A stretch of DNA of 55,770 bases from an uncultured Dokdonia sp. (GCA_913060645.1 CAJXSW010000006.1:1-55770); one strand, 5' to 3'. Shown: positions 1 to 8,619, counted from the stretch's first letter. Numbers and translations are program-made. Notes: a model not told the origin generated them from the sequence alone.

Positions 1-49
1 ATCTACACTATCCTCTTCGTCGGCAGCGTCAGATGTGTATAAGAGACAG
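1..49. other. Illumina Nextera i5 adapter (assembly artefact)
   Basis: Bases 1-8 (ATCTACAC) are the tail of the P5 primer, 9-16 (TATCCTCT) have the form of an 8-base i5 index, 17-30 are TCGTCGGCAGCGTC, and 31-49 are the Tn5 mosaic end AGATGTGTATAAGAGACAG. This is the standard Nextera read-1 adapter read through into the insert. Genomic sequence starts at base 50. A plus-strand open frame here would begin MCIRDR, a well-known adapter-derived peptide, and should not be annotated. Confidence 0.98.
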
Positions 50-184
50 GCATATGGTATTAAGACTGTACTTGTCTACTAGATTACGTAGGTCTTTATA
101 TTTCTTACCAGTAGGTAGTTTTACACGAAGCCATTTTGGCTTTGCGACGCGCTCTGGCTTAGTAATAGTGAGTTCTTCTTGCAT
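50..184 (-). CDS. lipA: Lipoyl synthase, N-terminal fragment
   Basis: This is the first 45 codons of a gene that runs off the contig end. The frame starts at the ATG complementary to 182-184 and reads [20 protein letters not shown], then [20 protein letters not shown] and LNTIC. The [22 protein letters not shown]-like start is the conserved N-terminus of lipoyl synthase, the radical-SAM enzyme that inserts two sulfurs into protein-bound octanoyl groups. The last visible residue, Cys45, should be the first ligand of the auxiliary iron-sulfur cluster (CxxxxCxxxxxC). The rest of the gene, including the radical-SAM CxxxCxxC, lies beyond the adapter junction. A flavobacterial -7 box (204-211) sits just upstream. 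Confidence 0.9.
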
Positions 185-203
185 AGCATTTTTTATAGCG
201 TTA

Positions 204-211
204 CAAAGATA
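204..211 (-). promoter_or_regulatory. Putative lipA -7 promoter element
   Basis: Read on the minus strand this is TATCTTTG, a perfect match to the flavobacterial -7 consensus TAnnTTTG, 19 bases before the lipA ATG. No clear -33 TTG was identified. Confidence 0.55.
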
Positions 212-234
212 CTAAATAATGAATTGTGGGTTGT

Positions 235-254
235 TACGCTTTCGCGAAAGCGTA
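235..254. repeat. Iterated palindrome copy 1 (20 bp, intergenic)
   Basis: Perfect 20-bp palindrome TACGCTTTCGCGAAAGCGTA between lipA and the end of birA. It is one of 16 copies of the TTTCGCGAAA core in the window. Confidence 0.97.
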
Positions 255-257
255 CTC

Positions 258-989
258 TTAATATAATAATTGAAGTTCCTTGAGATCATACTCATTTACA
301 ATATCATTTTCTTCTTGAAGAAGTAGTTTTCCGGACTCTGAAACACCTTTTATTATTCCAACAAACTGACGCCCACCTGCCGAAAGAAATGTAGCAGGTT
401 TATCTTTTTTAAATAAGTGAGCTTCGTAGTCATTTTTGATGGTGTTGAATTCTCCTTTGAGAAGTAGGTCAACATAGTGATGAAATCTCTTTAGTAGTAG
501 TGATAAAATTTCTTCTAACTCAAAGTGAATCCCTGTTCTAGATTTTATTGAAGTAGCGCGAGGTACATTATTCCACTGTGTCTGATTTACATTAAGTCCT
601 ACGCCTAAGATCATTGCGTCAAGTTGCCCGCCTTTTATGACACTCTCTATAAGTATGCCGCATATTTTGTCGTTATCTGTCAATATGTCGTTAGGCCATT
701 TAACACGAACATTTTTTATGAGAAGTTTAGATAAAACATCTTTAACGGCGAGAGAAGCTGCCATAAGAGCATAAAATTGCTCGTTGATGGTAATTCGCTT
801 TACTTTTCTAAAAACGCTGAAGGTTAGGTTTTTACCGCTTTCAGTTTGCCACTGAGTACCCATCTGTCCACGTCCGGCAGTTTGTTCTAAAGCCCAAACT
901 ACGATGTCTTCCTCTGCGTTTTCTTCTTTTGAAATACGTTTGAGGTAATCGTTTGTTGAGTCAATGGTATGAAGTTTGTCTATGCGCAT
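258..989 (-). CDS. birA: Biotin--[acetyl-CoA-carboxylase] ligase (no DNA-binding domain)
   Basis: This 243-residue biotin protein ligase makes biotinyl-AMP and transfers biotin to the carrier lysine of acetyl-CoA carboxylase and other carboxylases. Visible motifs, N to C: STNDYL, the biotinyl-AMP loop GRGQMGTQW (residues about 40-48; the usual fourth-position Arg is Gln), KWPNDI, GILIE and GVGLNVN, followed by a short C-terminal SH3-like domain. There is no N-terminal helix-turn-helix, so this is a mono-functional ligase and not a BirA repressor. It is divergent from rsfS. A substrate complex subunit, accA, lies at 20068. Confidence 0.95.
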   Translation of the reverse strand: MRIDKLHTIDSTNDYLKRISKEENAEEDIVVWALEQTAGRGQMGTQWQTESGKNLTFSVFRKVKRITINEQFYALMAASLAVKDVLSKLLIKNVRVKWPNDILTDNDKICGILIESVIKGGQLDAMILGVGLNVNQTQWNNVPRATSIKSRTGIHFELEEILSLLLKRFHHYVDLLLKGEFNTIKNDYEAHLFKKDKPATFLSAGGRQFVGIIKGVSESGKLLLQEENDIVNEYDLKELQLLY

Positions 990-1046
990 ATGTAAAACAC
1001 CCAGTCTAAACTTGTGTTAAGACCGCAGAGTAATGTAAATTTGTAA

Positions 1047-1054
1047 TAACTTTG
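1047..1054 (+). promoter_or_regulatory. Putative rsfS -7 promoter element
   Basis: TAACTTTG matches TAnnTTTG and lies 19 bases before the rsfS ATG at 1073. It overlaps a possible upstream TTG start at 1052, which argues against that longer start. Confidence 0.55.
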
Positions 1055-1072
1055 TGTAAATTAAAGAATTTA

Positions 1073-1444
1073 ATGGTAAATAAGGAAAAGAATACAGATC
1101 AATTAATTGCTAAGATTGTCGAGGGAATTGAAGATGTGAAGGGACAGAATATTGATATACTGGATCTTAGAGATATAGAAAATACGGTTTGTGATTATTT
1201 TATCATATGTGATGGAACATCAAACACTCAAGTGGGGGCTATCGTAAGTTCTATCCAAAAGACTGCTAGTAAAGCTCTGCAAGAAAAAGCATGGCATATC
1301 GAGGGTATGGAAAATCAAGAATGGGTACTTATGGACTACGTTAATGTAGTGGTGCATGTTTTTCAAAAGCACATACGTGAATTCTATGATATAGAAAGTC
1401 TTTGGGGTGATGCAAAGATTACTACGATCCCATCAGATTATTAA
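1073..1444 (+). CDS. rsfS: Ribosome silencing factor RsfS (Iojap/DUF143)
   Basis: RsfS binds ribosomal protein L14 on the 50S subunit and blocks subunit joining during starvation. The protein is 123 residues from the ATG at 1073. Family features seen are LDLRDIENTVCDYFIICDGT, a later VGAIVSSIQ helix, WVLMDYVNVVVHVF and the tail REFYDIESLWGDAK. A TTG seven codons upstream is rejected because it lies in the promoter box. It ends 13 bases before ftsH, so the two genes are probably cotranscribed, an arrangement I recognise from other Flavobacteriia. Confidence 0.93.
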   Translation: MVNKEKNTDQLIAKIVEGIEDVKGQNIDILDLRDIENTVCDYFIICDGTSNTQVGAIVSSIQKTASKALQEKAWHIEGMENQEWVLMDYVNVVVHVFQKHIREFYDIESLWGDAKITTIPSDY

Positions 1445-1457
1445 AAAAAAAGATTAA

Positions 1458-3434
1458 ATGGCTAAAGAAGAAAAGAATGCAGGCGGTACTCCGCCTAATA
1501 AACCTAAGTTTAGTTCTTACTGGATATACGGTTTAATTGTTATAATATTTATTGCAATCAGTATGCTTACTGGTAGTTCTGGGTTAGGTGAAGCACAGAA
1601 AACTTCTCTTTACCAATTTGAAGAATACCTAGAGGCTGGTGATGTTGCTCGTGTAGAGATTGTAAATAAAAACTCTGTAAAGGTTTATCTTACTAAAGAG
1701 GCCGAAGCAAAGGAAGTCCACAATAAAGGACGAGCTACAGGTTTTTTAAAACCATCTGCTGGTGCTCCAGACTATCGTTTTGAAATAGGAGATCTACAGA
1801 ATTTTGAAAATGATATCAACACAACGATTGATGAAAACAACCTAGATACTAGAGTTTCTTATGAGACGGAAGGTGATATGTGGGGGCTTGTTGCTAGTTT
1901 TCTTCCTTTCATACTTATTATAGGACTTTGGATTTTTATCATGAGACGTATGTCTTCTGGTGGAGGAGGAGGTCCTGGAGGTCAGATTTTTAACATAGGT
2001 AAGTCAAAGGCTAAATTATTTGACGAGAAAACTGATGTTAAAACTACATTTAAAGACGTAGCAGGACTTGAAGGAGCAAAAGAAGAAATACAAGAGATTG
2101 TAGATTTCTTGAAGAACCCAGAGAAATATACGAGTTTAGGAGGTAAGATTCCTAAAGGAGCATTACTAGTAGGGCAACCAGGTACTGGTAAAACATTACT
2201 AGCAAAGGCAGTTGCCGGAGAAGCAAAGGTTCCTTTCTTCTCATTATCAGGATCAGACTTTGTGGAGATGTTTGTAGGTGTGGGTGCTTCACGTGTACGT
2301 GATTTGTTCAAACAAGCAAAAGAAAAATCTCCAGCTATAATATTTATAGATGAGATTGATGCAATAGGACGTGCTCGTGGAAAAAACAACTTTTCTGGAG
2401 GTAATGATGAGCGTGAGAATACACTTAACCAACTTCTAACAGAGATGGATGGTTTTGGCACTAATACAAATGTAATTGTGCTTGCTGCTACAAACAGAGC
2501 AGACGTTCTTGATAAAGCTTTAATGCGTGCTGGTCGTTTTGATCGCCAGATTTATGTGGATCTTCCAGATGTACGTGAGCGTAAAGAGATTTTTGAAGTT
2601 CACCTTCGTCCTTTGAAAAAGGTAGATGATGAGCTTGATGTGGATTTCCTTGCAAAGCAAACTCCAGGTTTCTCTGGAGCAGATATTGCAAACATGTGTA
2701 ACGAAGCTGCACTTATTGCTGCTCGTAAAGGAAGTAAAGCAGTAGGTAAACAAGATTTCTTAGATGCGGTAGATCGTATTGTAGGAGGACTTGAGAAGAA
2801 AAATAAAATTATCACACCAGATGAGAAGCGTGCAATTGCTTTTCATGAAGCTGGACACGCTACAGTGAGCTGGATGCTTGAGCATGCTGCGCCACTTGTA
2901 AAAGTGACTATTGTTCCTCGTGGGCAATCTTTAGGAGCTGCATGGTATTTACCAGAAGAGAGGCTCATCGTACGTCCGGAACAGATGCTAGACGAAATGT
3001 GTGCTGCCTTAGGAGGTAGAGCAGCAGAAAAGGTAATCTTTAACAAGATATCTACTGGGGCTTTAAGTGATCTTGAGAAAGTAACTAAGCAGGCTAGAAT
3101 GATGGTCACTGTTTATGGATTAAATGATAAAGTAGGTAACCTTACTTATTATGATTCTACAGGTCAATCAGATAGTAGCTTTACAAAGCCTTATAGTGAG
3201 CAGACAGCAGAAATAATTGATAAAGAAATCTCTAATATTATAGAAGGGCAATATCAAAGAGCTATCGATTTACTTACTAAGGAGAAAGAAAAGCTTACCC
3301 AACTAGCAGAATATCTTCTTGATAAAGAAGTGATTTTTAAAGATAACCTAGAGGAAATCTTTGGAAAACGTGCTTTTGGAAATGTCGAAATCGAAGAAGC
3401 TTCTGAAGATTCTGAAACTAAGCCACTAGTCTAG
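1458..3434 (+). CDS. ftsH: ATP-dependent zinc metalloprotease FtsH
   Basis: This is a membrane-anchored AAA+ protease (658 residues) that degrades misfolded membrane proteins and selected regulators. Two N-terminal transmembrane segments (about 20-40 and 143-163) flank a periplasmic domain. Then come a Gly-rich linker, Walker A GQPGTGKT (about 239-246), Walker B IIFIDEIDAIG, the second region of homology (ATNRADVLDKALMRAGRFDR), and the zinc protease motif HEAGH (about 463-467) with a downstream Asp-containing DLEKVTKQAR segment. The length is normal. It follows rsfS closely and is separated from the LUD gene by a strong terminator hairpin. Confidence 0.98.
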   Translation: MAKEEKNAGGTPPNKPKFSSYWIYGLIVIIFIAISMLTGSSGLGEAQKTSLYQFEEYLEAGDVARVEIVNKNSVKVYLTKEAEAKEVHNKGRATGFLKPSAGAPDYRFEIGDLQNFENDINTTIDENNLDTRVSYETEGDMWGLVASFLPFILIIGLWIFIMRRMSSGGGGGPGGQIFNIGKSKAKLFDEKTDVKTTFKDVAGLEGAKEEIQEIVDFLKNPEKYTSLGGKIPKGALLVGQPGTGKTLLAKAVAGEAKVPFFSLSGSDFVEMFVGVGASRVRDLFKQAKEKSPAIIFIDEIDAIGRARGKNNFSGGNDERENTLNQLLTEMDGFGTNTNVIVLAATNRADVLDKALMRAGRFDRQIYVDLPDVRERKEIFEVHLRPLKKVDDELDVDFLAKQTPGFSGADIANMCNEAALIAARKGSKAVGKQDFLDAVDRIVGGLEKKNKIITPDEKRAIAFHEAGHATVSWMLEHAAPLVKVTIVPRGQSLGAAWYLPEERLIVRPEQMLDEMCAALGGRAAEKVIFNKISTGALSDLEKVTKQARMMVTVYGLNDKVGNLTYYDSTGQSDSSFTKPYSEQTAEIIDKEISNIIEGQYQRAIDLLTKEKEKLTQLAEYLLDKEVIFKDNLEEIFGKRAFGNVEIEEASEDSETKPLV

Positions 3435-3466
3435 TTTTAGACTAAGCTATTAAGGGATAGACCCTC

Positions 3467-3507
3467 AAAAAATCTTGATTGTACCTAAGGTTCAGTCAAG
3501 ATTTTTT
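3467..3507 (+). terminator. Intrinsic terminator after ftsH
   Basis: AAAAAATCTTGA (3467-3478) pairs with TCAAGATTTTTT (3496-3507), a 12-bp stem ending in a T-tract. It separates rsfS-ftsH from the lipid genes, although read-through is possible. Confidence 0.8.
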
Positions 3508-3546
3508 ATATTTGAAAAATACACCAAGCGTTGAGCAAATCTATTG

Positions 3547-4161
3547 ATGAGTCTTTTTAGAAAAATCTTTGGAAATACATCTAAGTCAGATAGCCCCCAT
3601 AGCGATAAAGAAGGTGAAGTGCGCAGTAAATACATGCCGGATATTAATACTCCAGCAGACGAGCGTTTCACAAAAAACTTTATCATAAATGGAGGGCGAT
3701 TTTTGTATGCTCTTAATCAAGATGAGATTCATGAGAATTTTGATAACATCTTATTAGAAAACGATTGGTACGAAGAGCATGTGTTTTGTACAGATGATAA
3801 CCTCAAAGAGATCTTTAAAGGTTATAATCTTACATTTGGAACAAATGGAGAAGCTCCTTTCTTTTTGACTACCTGCGAGAGCCTCGTAGCAAATGACGGA
3901 TCTTTATTAGTATGTTCTAAGCAACTAAAAGAATTAAAGCTAAACGATTTGCCTGAGAATATTATTGTTTTTGGGACTACAAGTCAAATAGTAAACACAA
4001 TAGGAGAGGGATTAAGACTCATAAAAAATAGAAATTCTGGAAGTATACCTACTAACATTACTACTATTAAGAATTTTGAGTCAAAAGAAGATGATAAGGA
4101 TTTTATGACCTATGGAAGTAGTACCAAGAATCTTTACCTGTTATTGCTAGAAGACCTTTAA
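3547..4161 (+). CDS. LUD domain protein (LutC/YkgG family)
   Basis: This 204-residue protein has a short N-terminal part (SLFRKIFGN.) and a C-terminal LUD-type region with TFGTNGEAPFFLTTCESLVANDGSLLVCSKQLKELKLNDLPENIIVFGTT in separate pieces and the characteristic 'ESLVANDGSL' strand-turn. LUD proteins take part in lactate utilisation in Firmicutes, but stand-alone flavobacterial members sitting between ftsH and cdsA have no role known to me. The start is the ATG at 3547; a TTG one codon upstream is less likely. The stop overlaps closely with cdsA (1-base gap), so the two genes are cotranscribed. Confidence 0.75.
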   Translation: MSLFRKIFGNTSKSDSPHSDKEGEVRSKYMPDINTPADERFTKNFIINGGRFLYALNQDEIHENFDNILLENDWYEEHVFCTDDNLKEIFKGYNLTFGTNGEAPFFLTTCESLVANDGSLLVCSKQLKELKLNDLPENIIVFGTTSQIVNTIGEGLRLIKNRNSGSIPTNITTIKNFESKEDDKDFMTYGSSTKNLYLLLLEDL

Positions 4162-4162
4162 T

Positions 4163-4966
4163 ATGCGTGAAATAATAATTAGAGGGCTGTCTGGATTGCT
4201 CTATGTGACCTTGTTGTTGCTTGCTATTTTTTCATTAGAAACTACTTATCTAATAGTGTTTCTAGGTCTAGGAGTGGTAGTCTTATATGAGTTTCTTAAA
4301 CTCATTGAGATAAAATCATTGCTTTCTTATGTTTTACTACTTCTTTGTGTAACCGTTTTATGTTATCTAAAGTTAGATAGAAGTGTTGCTCTCATATTTT
4401 TAGCGCTCACAATTACAGTAAACCTTTATCTCATTAAAAATCTTATTAGGCCTTCGGAGCGATATATTACAGTTGCTCAAAAGTATGCTTATACCATATT
4501 TTATATCATAGGAGGTGTAGTGTTCACTATACTTCTGCCATCATACAAAGGAGAATATACCTCTTTGCTTGTAGCAAGCGTATTTGCTCTTATATGGATT
4601 AATGATACCTTTGCATTTATAGTAGGTAAAAGTATAGGTAAGCATAAGTTGCTAGAACGTATCTCTCCTAACAAAACTGTCGAAGGTTTTGTGGGTGGAT
4701 TAGTATTCTGTTGTTTGGCTAGTTTATTATTTTACTTTTTTACAGATCTTCTTAGTCTTCAGCTTTGGTTAACGATAGCGATTGTTACTTCTGTTTTTGG
4801 AACTTTGGGAGATCTTATTCAATCACAGCTCAAGCGTCAAGCTGGAGTAAAGGACAGTGGGCGCATCATGCCAGGGCACGGTGGATTATATGATCGACTA
4901 GATAGTATCATATTTGCAGCGCCATTTTTATACTTATTTTTAATTGTACTTGACTATGTTCCATAA
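4163..4966 (+). CDS. cdsA: Phosphatidate cytidylyltransferase
   Basis: CdsA makes CDP-diacylglycerol from phosphatidic acid and CTP at the inner membrane, the branch point for phospholipid synthesis. The 267-residue protein has about seven to eight hydrophobic segments. It carries the family signature near the C-terminus, SQLKR.AGVKDSGRIMPGHGG followed by LYDRLDS (about 215-243), including the essential KD and HGG..DR residues, plus the upstream SPNKTVEGFVGG motif. It overlaps psd by 11 bases, which ties the two successive steps together in one transcript. Confidence 0.95.
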   Translation: MREIIIRGLSGLLYVTLLLLAIFSLETTYLIVFLGLGVVVLYEFLKLIEIKSLLSYVLLLLCVTVLCYLKLDRSVALIFLALTITVNLYLIKNLIRPSERYITVAQKYAYTIFYIIGGVVFTILLPSYKGEYTSLLVASVFALIWINDTFAFIVGKSIGKHKLLERISPNKTVEGFVGGLVFCCLASLLFYFFTDLLSLQLWLTIAIVTSVFGTLGDLIQSQLKRQAGVKDSGRIMPGHGGLYDRLDSIIFAAPFLYLFLIVLDYVP

Positions 4967-5606
4967 AGAAGGATATAAAATTATAGTAATATCACTCGTT
5001 ATCTTTACGGGACTTATATTGGTTGCTAATAGATTTTTAGATAAAAACTGGTTGTTTTATTTAATAGCTATCGTATTAGGTGTGCTATTATATCTAGTAC
5101 TCCAGTTTTTTAGAAATCCTGAGCGCACTGCTCCTAATGATACAAATGTACTTACATCACCAGTAGATGGTAAAGTAGTTGTAATTGAAGAGGTGTATGA
5201 GGCAGAGTATTTTAAAGATAAGCGTCTTCAAGTTTCTGTGTTTATGTCGCCACTTAATGTGCACGTAACACGTTATCCAGGAGGAGGACGTATTGCTTAC
5301 AGCAAGTATCATCCAGGTAAATACCTAGTAGCTTGGCACCCTAAATCAAGTACTGAGAACGAGCGTACAACCGTTGTTGTGACTACAGATAAGTTTGGAG
5401 ATGTATTATATCGTCAGATTGCTGGTGCCCTTGCTAAGCGCATTATCAATTATGCAGAAGAAGGTCAGATGGTAGTACAAGGAGATGATAGCGGTTTTAT
5501 ACGTTTTGGTTCTCGTGTAGATTTATATCTACCTATAGGAACAAAGCTCGATGTAAAGCTTAATGATGTTGTAAAAGGAGCGCAATCGATAATAGCATCA
5601 ATATAA
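4956..5606 (+). CDS. psd: Phosphatidylserine decarboxylase proenzyme
   Basis: This enzyme converts phosphatidylserine to phosphatidylethanolamine. It is the short bacterial (class II-like) type, 216 residues, with two N-terminal hydrophobic segments. Conserved pieces are FFRNPER, LTSPVDGKVV, VSVFMSPLNVHVTRYP, and the C-terminal FGSRVDLYLP, in which the chain self-cleaves at Gly-Ser to form the pyruvoyl prosthetic group. The ATG at 4956 is inside the cdsA 3' end (11-base overlap); a TTG at 4944 is a less likely start. The stop codon shares a base with the ACBP start (TAATG). Confidence 0.95.
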   Translation: MFHKEGYKIIVISLVIFTGLILVANRFLDKNWLFYLIAIVLGVLLYLVLQFFRNPERTAPNDTNVLTSPVDGKVVVIEEVYEAEYFKDKRLQVSVFMSPLNVHVTRYPGGGRIAYSKYHPGKYLVAWHPKSSTENERTTVVVTTDKFGDVLYRQIAGALAKRIINYAEEGQMVVQGDDSGFIRFGSRVDLYLPIGTKLDVKLNDVVKGAQSIIASI

Positions 5607-5866
5607 TGGATAAGAAGGTACTTCAAGAAAAATTTGAAGAAGCCCTCCGTAAGGTCAGTAATGCTAAGCAGGAATTTCCACCTGACGTATTACTGCAATT
5701 TTACGCGCTTTACAAACAGGCTACTCAAAAGAATACATTTAGTCACAACGAAGGAGAGCACGAGCTTGTAAGTGCCTTTAAGATTAATGCATTACTACAA
5801 GTTAAGTCAATGACTGCGCGAGAGGCAAAAGAAGCGTATATCGAAGCCGCAGATAAATATTTGTAA
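5606..5866 (+). CDS. Acyl-CoA-binding protein (ACBP)
   Basis: This 86-residue all-helical protein is expected to bind long-chain acyl-CoA in the cytoplasm. Family features are the N-terminal LQEKFEEALRKVSN helix, LLQFYALYKQAT (classic LxFYxLYKQAT), and the C-terminal MTAREAKEAYIEAADKY. The usual KWxAW in helix 3 is replaced by FKINALLQVKS, so the binding pocket is diverged. It is translationally coupled to psd (1-base overlap). Its position in a phospholipid operon suggests it supplies or buffers acyl-CoA for membrane lipid synthesis; this is inference. Confidence 0.88.
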   Translation: MDKKVLQEKFEEALRKVSNAKQEFPPDVLLQFYALYKQATQKNTFSHNEGEHELVSAFKINALLQVKSMTAREAKEAYIEAADKYL

Positions 5867-5894
5867 AAACAATTGACTAGATTATATAAAATAG

Positions 5895-5923
5895 CAAAGG
5901 CGCAGATATCATCTGCGCCTTTG
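5895..5923. terminator. Bidirectional terminator between ACBP and valS
   Basis: CAAAGGCGCAGAT (5895-5907) pairs perfectly with ATCTGCGCCTTTG (5911-5923) around a 3-base loop. It lies between convergent genes and can serve both. Confidence 0.85.
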
Positions 5924-5947
5924 TTGTTATGATAGGTATTTGAAAGT

Positions 5948-8581
5948 CTATGTCAAACTAGCAAGACGTTTTTCTAAAGCCTCAATTTTTGCTTCGGCAT
6001 CTGCCATCTTTTGCTTTTCGATCTCAACCACCTTTTCTGGTGCATTGCTTACAAAGCGTTCGTTTGATAGTTTCTTAGAAACAGATATAAGGAAACCTTT
6101 CGTGTATTTGAGTTCTTCCTCAATTTTTGCAACTTCGGCCTCTACATCAATGGCGCCTGCAAGTGGTATGAAGTACTCATTAGATTTTACTCTAAAGGAT
6201 AATGCCCCGTCTAGTGGCGCTTTCGCGAAAGCGATCTCATTCACATTACCTAACTTCGAGATGATGCCATCATAGTCTGATGATGCTTTCTCATTGCTTA
6301 AAAGATGTAATTCTATTTGATCTTTAAAAGCTATGTTCTTACTTTTTCTTATCGTTCTTATTCCTGAAACAACTTGTGTAGCGTAGTCAAAATCTGCAAT
6401 GATTTGCTCGTTTACTTCGCCTCCTTCTGGCCATTTATTAATAATTAGCGCTTCTTCTGGAGTACGTGTAGCGATTGTCTGCCAGATCTCTTCAGATGCA
6501 AAAGGAATAAATGGGTGAAGGATACGTAGGTTGTTTTCAAATGCTGCAATTACCGCATCATAAGTTTTACGATCAATAGGCTGCTGGTATGCTGGCTTTA
6601 TAATTTCTAGTAACCAACCACAGAAGTCATTCCATACAAGTTTGTAACTAGCCATCAAAGCGTCAGAAATTCTATATTTTGAGAAGTGGTCTTCTATCTC
6701 AACAAGAGTCTGGTTAAAACGGTTAGTGTACCACTCTAGACCTTGTGCACTGTGTGCCGGTTGTGGTATGGTCTCATCAATCTCCCAACCTTGTATAAGG
6801 CTAAAGGCACTTAAATTTTTCTTGATGAATCCTTTTCCTTGTTTAAGTAGATCTTCATCAAACATAAGGTCGTTACCAGCGGCACTACTCAATAATAGTC
6901 CTACACGTACACCATCTGCTCCGTACTCTTTTATGAGCTCTAGCGCATCTGGTGAGTTGCCTAATGATTTAGACATCTTACGACGCTGCTTGTCTCTTAC
7001 AAGTCCGGTAAGATAAACGTTTTGGAAAGGTCTTTTATCTGTATACTCATATCCAGCTATGATCATACGTGCTACCCAGAAAAATAAAATATCTGGACCC
7101 GTTACAAGATCATTAGTAGGGTAGTAGTAGTTAAACTCTTCGTTGTCTGGATTGCGCACTCCGTCAAAAACACTCATAGGCCATAACCAAGAGCTGAACC
7201 AAGTGTCCATAGCATCTTCGTCTTGACGTAAATCTGTTGCAGTGAGGGAATCGTTTCCGGTACGCTTTCGCGAAAGCGTAACAGCCTCCTCTATACTTTC
7301 TGCTACTACAAAATCCTCTTTGCCATCTCCATAGAAGTAAGCAGGTATTTGCTGTCCCCACCATAATTGGCGAGAGATATTCCAGTCGCGTATGTTCTCC
7401 ATCCAGTGACGGTAGGTGTTTTCAAATTTCTTAGGAAATAACTTTACCTCTCCAGTTTCAAGCACAGCTTTTATGGCAGGTTTTACAAGCTCTTCCATTT
7501 TAAGGAACCATTGGTCAGATAGTCTAGGCTCAATTACGGCCTTTGTACGCTCAGATGTTCCCACTTTATTAATGTGGTTCTCTGTTTTTACTAGAGCGCC
7601 TATTTCTTCAAGTTCTTTTTTGATATTCTTACGACATTCAAAGCGATCTTGACCTTCATAGTGAAGTCCAAAACTATTAAGAGAAGCGTCGTCATTAAAG
7701 ATGTCTATTACTTCAAGCTTATGTTTATCGCCCAGCATTTTGTCATTCTCGTCGTGTGCAGGAGTAACCTTTAGGCATCCTGTTCCAAACTCAAGATCTA
7801 CATACTCATCTTCTATAATAGGAATCACACGGCCGCTTATAGGTACAATCGCTTTCTTTCCTTTAAGATGTGTGAAGCGTTCGTCTGTAGGGTTGATGCA
7901 TATAGCCGTATCGCCAAAAATAGTTTCTGGACGTGTAGTGGCAATCGTTAACGTTTCGTCAGAGCCTTCTAGTTTGTAGTTAAGGTAGTATAGAAGTCCT
8001 TGACGTTCTTCGTGTATTACTTCCTCATCAGAAAGTGTAGTTTTTGCTTCTGGATCCCAGTTTACCATGCGGTAACCGCGATATATAAGTCCTTTATTAT
8101 GTAAGTCTACAAAAGTTTTTATAACAGACTCAGACATTGCTGGATCCATTGTAAATGCGGTGCGTTCCCAGTCACATGAAGCTCCAAGCTTTTTGAGCTG
8201 ATCGAGGATTACCCCACCATACTCTTCTTTCCACTCCCATGCGTGCGCAAGAAACTCCTCACGAGTAAGATCAGATTTTTTTATCCCTTGTTCTTTAAGA
8301 CGTGCAACTACCTTTGCCTCTGTAGCAATAGAAGCGTGATCTGTTCCAGGTACCCAGCAAGCATTTTTTCCTAACAATCGAGCGCGACGTACTAAAACAT
8401 CTTGAATCGTGTTGTTAAGCATATGTCCCATGTGTAAGACTCCAGTAACGTTAGGAGGCGGTATCACAATGGTATACGGTTCTCTATCGTCTGGTGTAGA
8501 ATGGAAGTAATTATGTTCCATCCAGTAGCTGTACCACTTGTCTTCTACTTGGGTAGAATCATATTTTGATGCTATACTCAT
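5948..8581 (-). CDS. valS: Valyl-tRNA synthetase
   Basis: Class Ia synthetase of 877 residues that charges tRNA-Val. Visible features are the HIGH-type motif HMGH (residues 50-53, after PPPNVTGVL), the editing domain with ATTRPETIFGDTA, the KMSKS loop (about 533-537), the anticodon-binding helical domain and a C-terminal coiled coil (EVAKIEEELKYTKGFL...EKRLASLT). The gene contains two copies of the iterated palindrome: 7261-7280, read as TLSRKR in the CP1/catalytic region, and 6218-6233, read as AFAKA near the C-terminal arm. Both keep the frame open. A -7 box lies at 8612-8619. Confidence 0.97.
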   Translation of the reverse strand: MSIASKYDSTQVEDKWYSYWMEHNYFHSTPDDREPYTIVIPPPNVTGVLHMGHMLNNTIQDVLVRRARLLGKNACWVPGTDHASIATEAKVVARLKEQGIKKSDLTREEFLAHAWEWKEEYGGVILDQLKKLGASCDWERTAFTMDPAMSESVIKTFVDLHNKGLIYRGYRMVNWDPEAKTTLSDEEVIHEERQGLLYYLNYKLEGSDETLTIATTRPETIFGDTAICINPTDERFTHLKGKKAIVPISGRVIPIIEDEYVDLEFGTGCLKVTPAHDENDKMLGDKHKLEVIDIFNDDASLNSFGLHYEGQDRFECRKNIKKELEEIGALVKTENHINKVGTSERTKAVIEPRLSDQWFLKMEELVKPAIKAVLETGEVKLFPKKFENTYRHWMENIRDWNISRQLWWGQQIPAYFYGDGKEDFVVAESIEEAVTLSRKRTGNDSLTATDLRQDEDAMDTWFSSWLWPMSVFDGVRNPDNEEFNYYYPTNDLVTGPDILFFWVARMIIAGYEYTDKRPFQNVYLTGLVRDKQRRKMSKSLGNSPDALELIKEYGADGVRVGLLLSSAAGNDLMFDEDLLKQGKGFIKKNLSAFSLIQGWEIDETIPQPAHSAQGLEWYTNRFNQTLVEIEDHFSKYRISDALMASYKLVWNDFCGWLLEIIKPAYQQPIDRKTYDAVIAAFENNLRILHPFIPFASEEIWQTIATRTPEEALIINKWPEGGEVNEQIIADFDYATQVVSGIRTIRKSKNIAFKDQIELHLLSNEKASSDYDGIISKLGNVNEIAFAKAPLDGALSFRVKSNEYFIPLAGAIDVEAEVAKIEEELKYTKGFLISVSKKLSNERFVSNAPEKVVEIEKQKMADAEAKIEALEKRLASLT
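6218..6233. repeat. Iterated palindrome copy 2 (16 bp, in valS)
   Basis: CGCTTTCGCGAAAGCG within the valS C-terminal part, read on the coding strand as I-AFAKA-P. Confidence 0.97.
7261..7280. repeat. Iterated palindrome copy 3 (20 bp, in valS)
   Basis: Full 20-bp palindrome TACGCTTTCGCGAAAGCGTA in valS, read in frame as TLSRKR, a different frame from copy 2. Confidence 0.97.
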
Positions 8582-8611
8582 AGTTTGGTCTGATTATTGT
8601 CTTAAAGTAAG

Positions 8612-8619
8612 CAAAAGTA
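8612..8619 (-). promoter_or_regulatory. Putative valS -7 promoter element
   Basis: TACTTTTG on the minus strand, 30 bases upstream of the valS ATG, fits TAnnTTTG. Confidence 0.5.

Noticed and set aside
33-215. Plus-strand open frame beginning MCIRDR
   Set aside because: Its start lies in the Nextera adapter. The real gene is the antisense lipA fragment.
1982-2461. 159-residue antisense frame inside ftsH
   Set aside because: It lies opposite highly conserved ftsH codons and has no family features or start signals.
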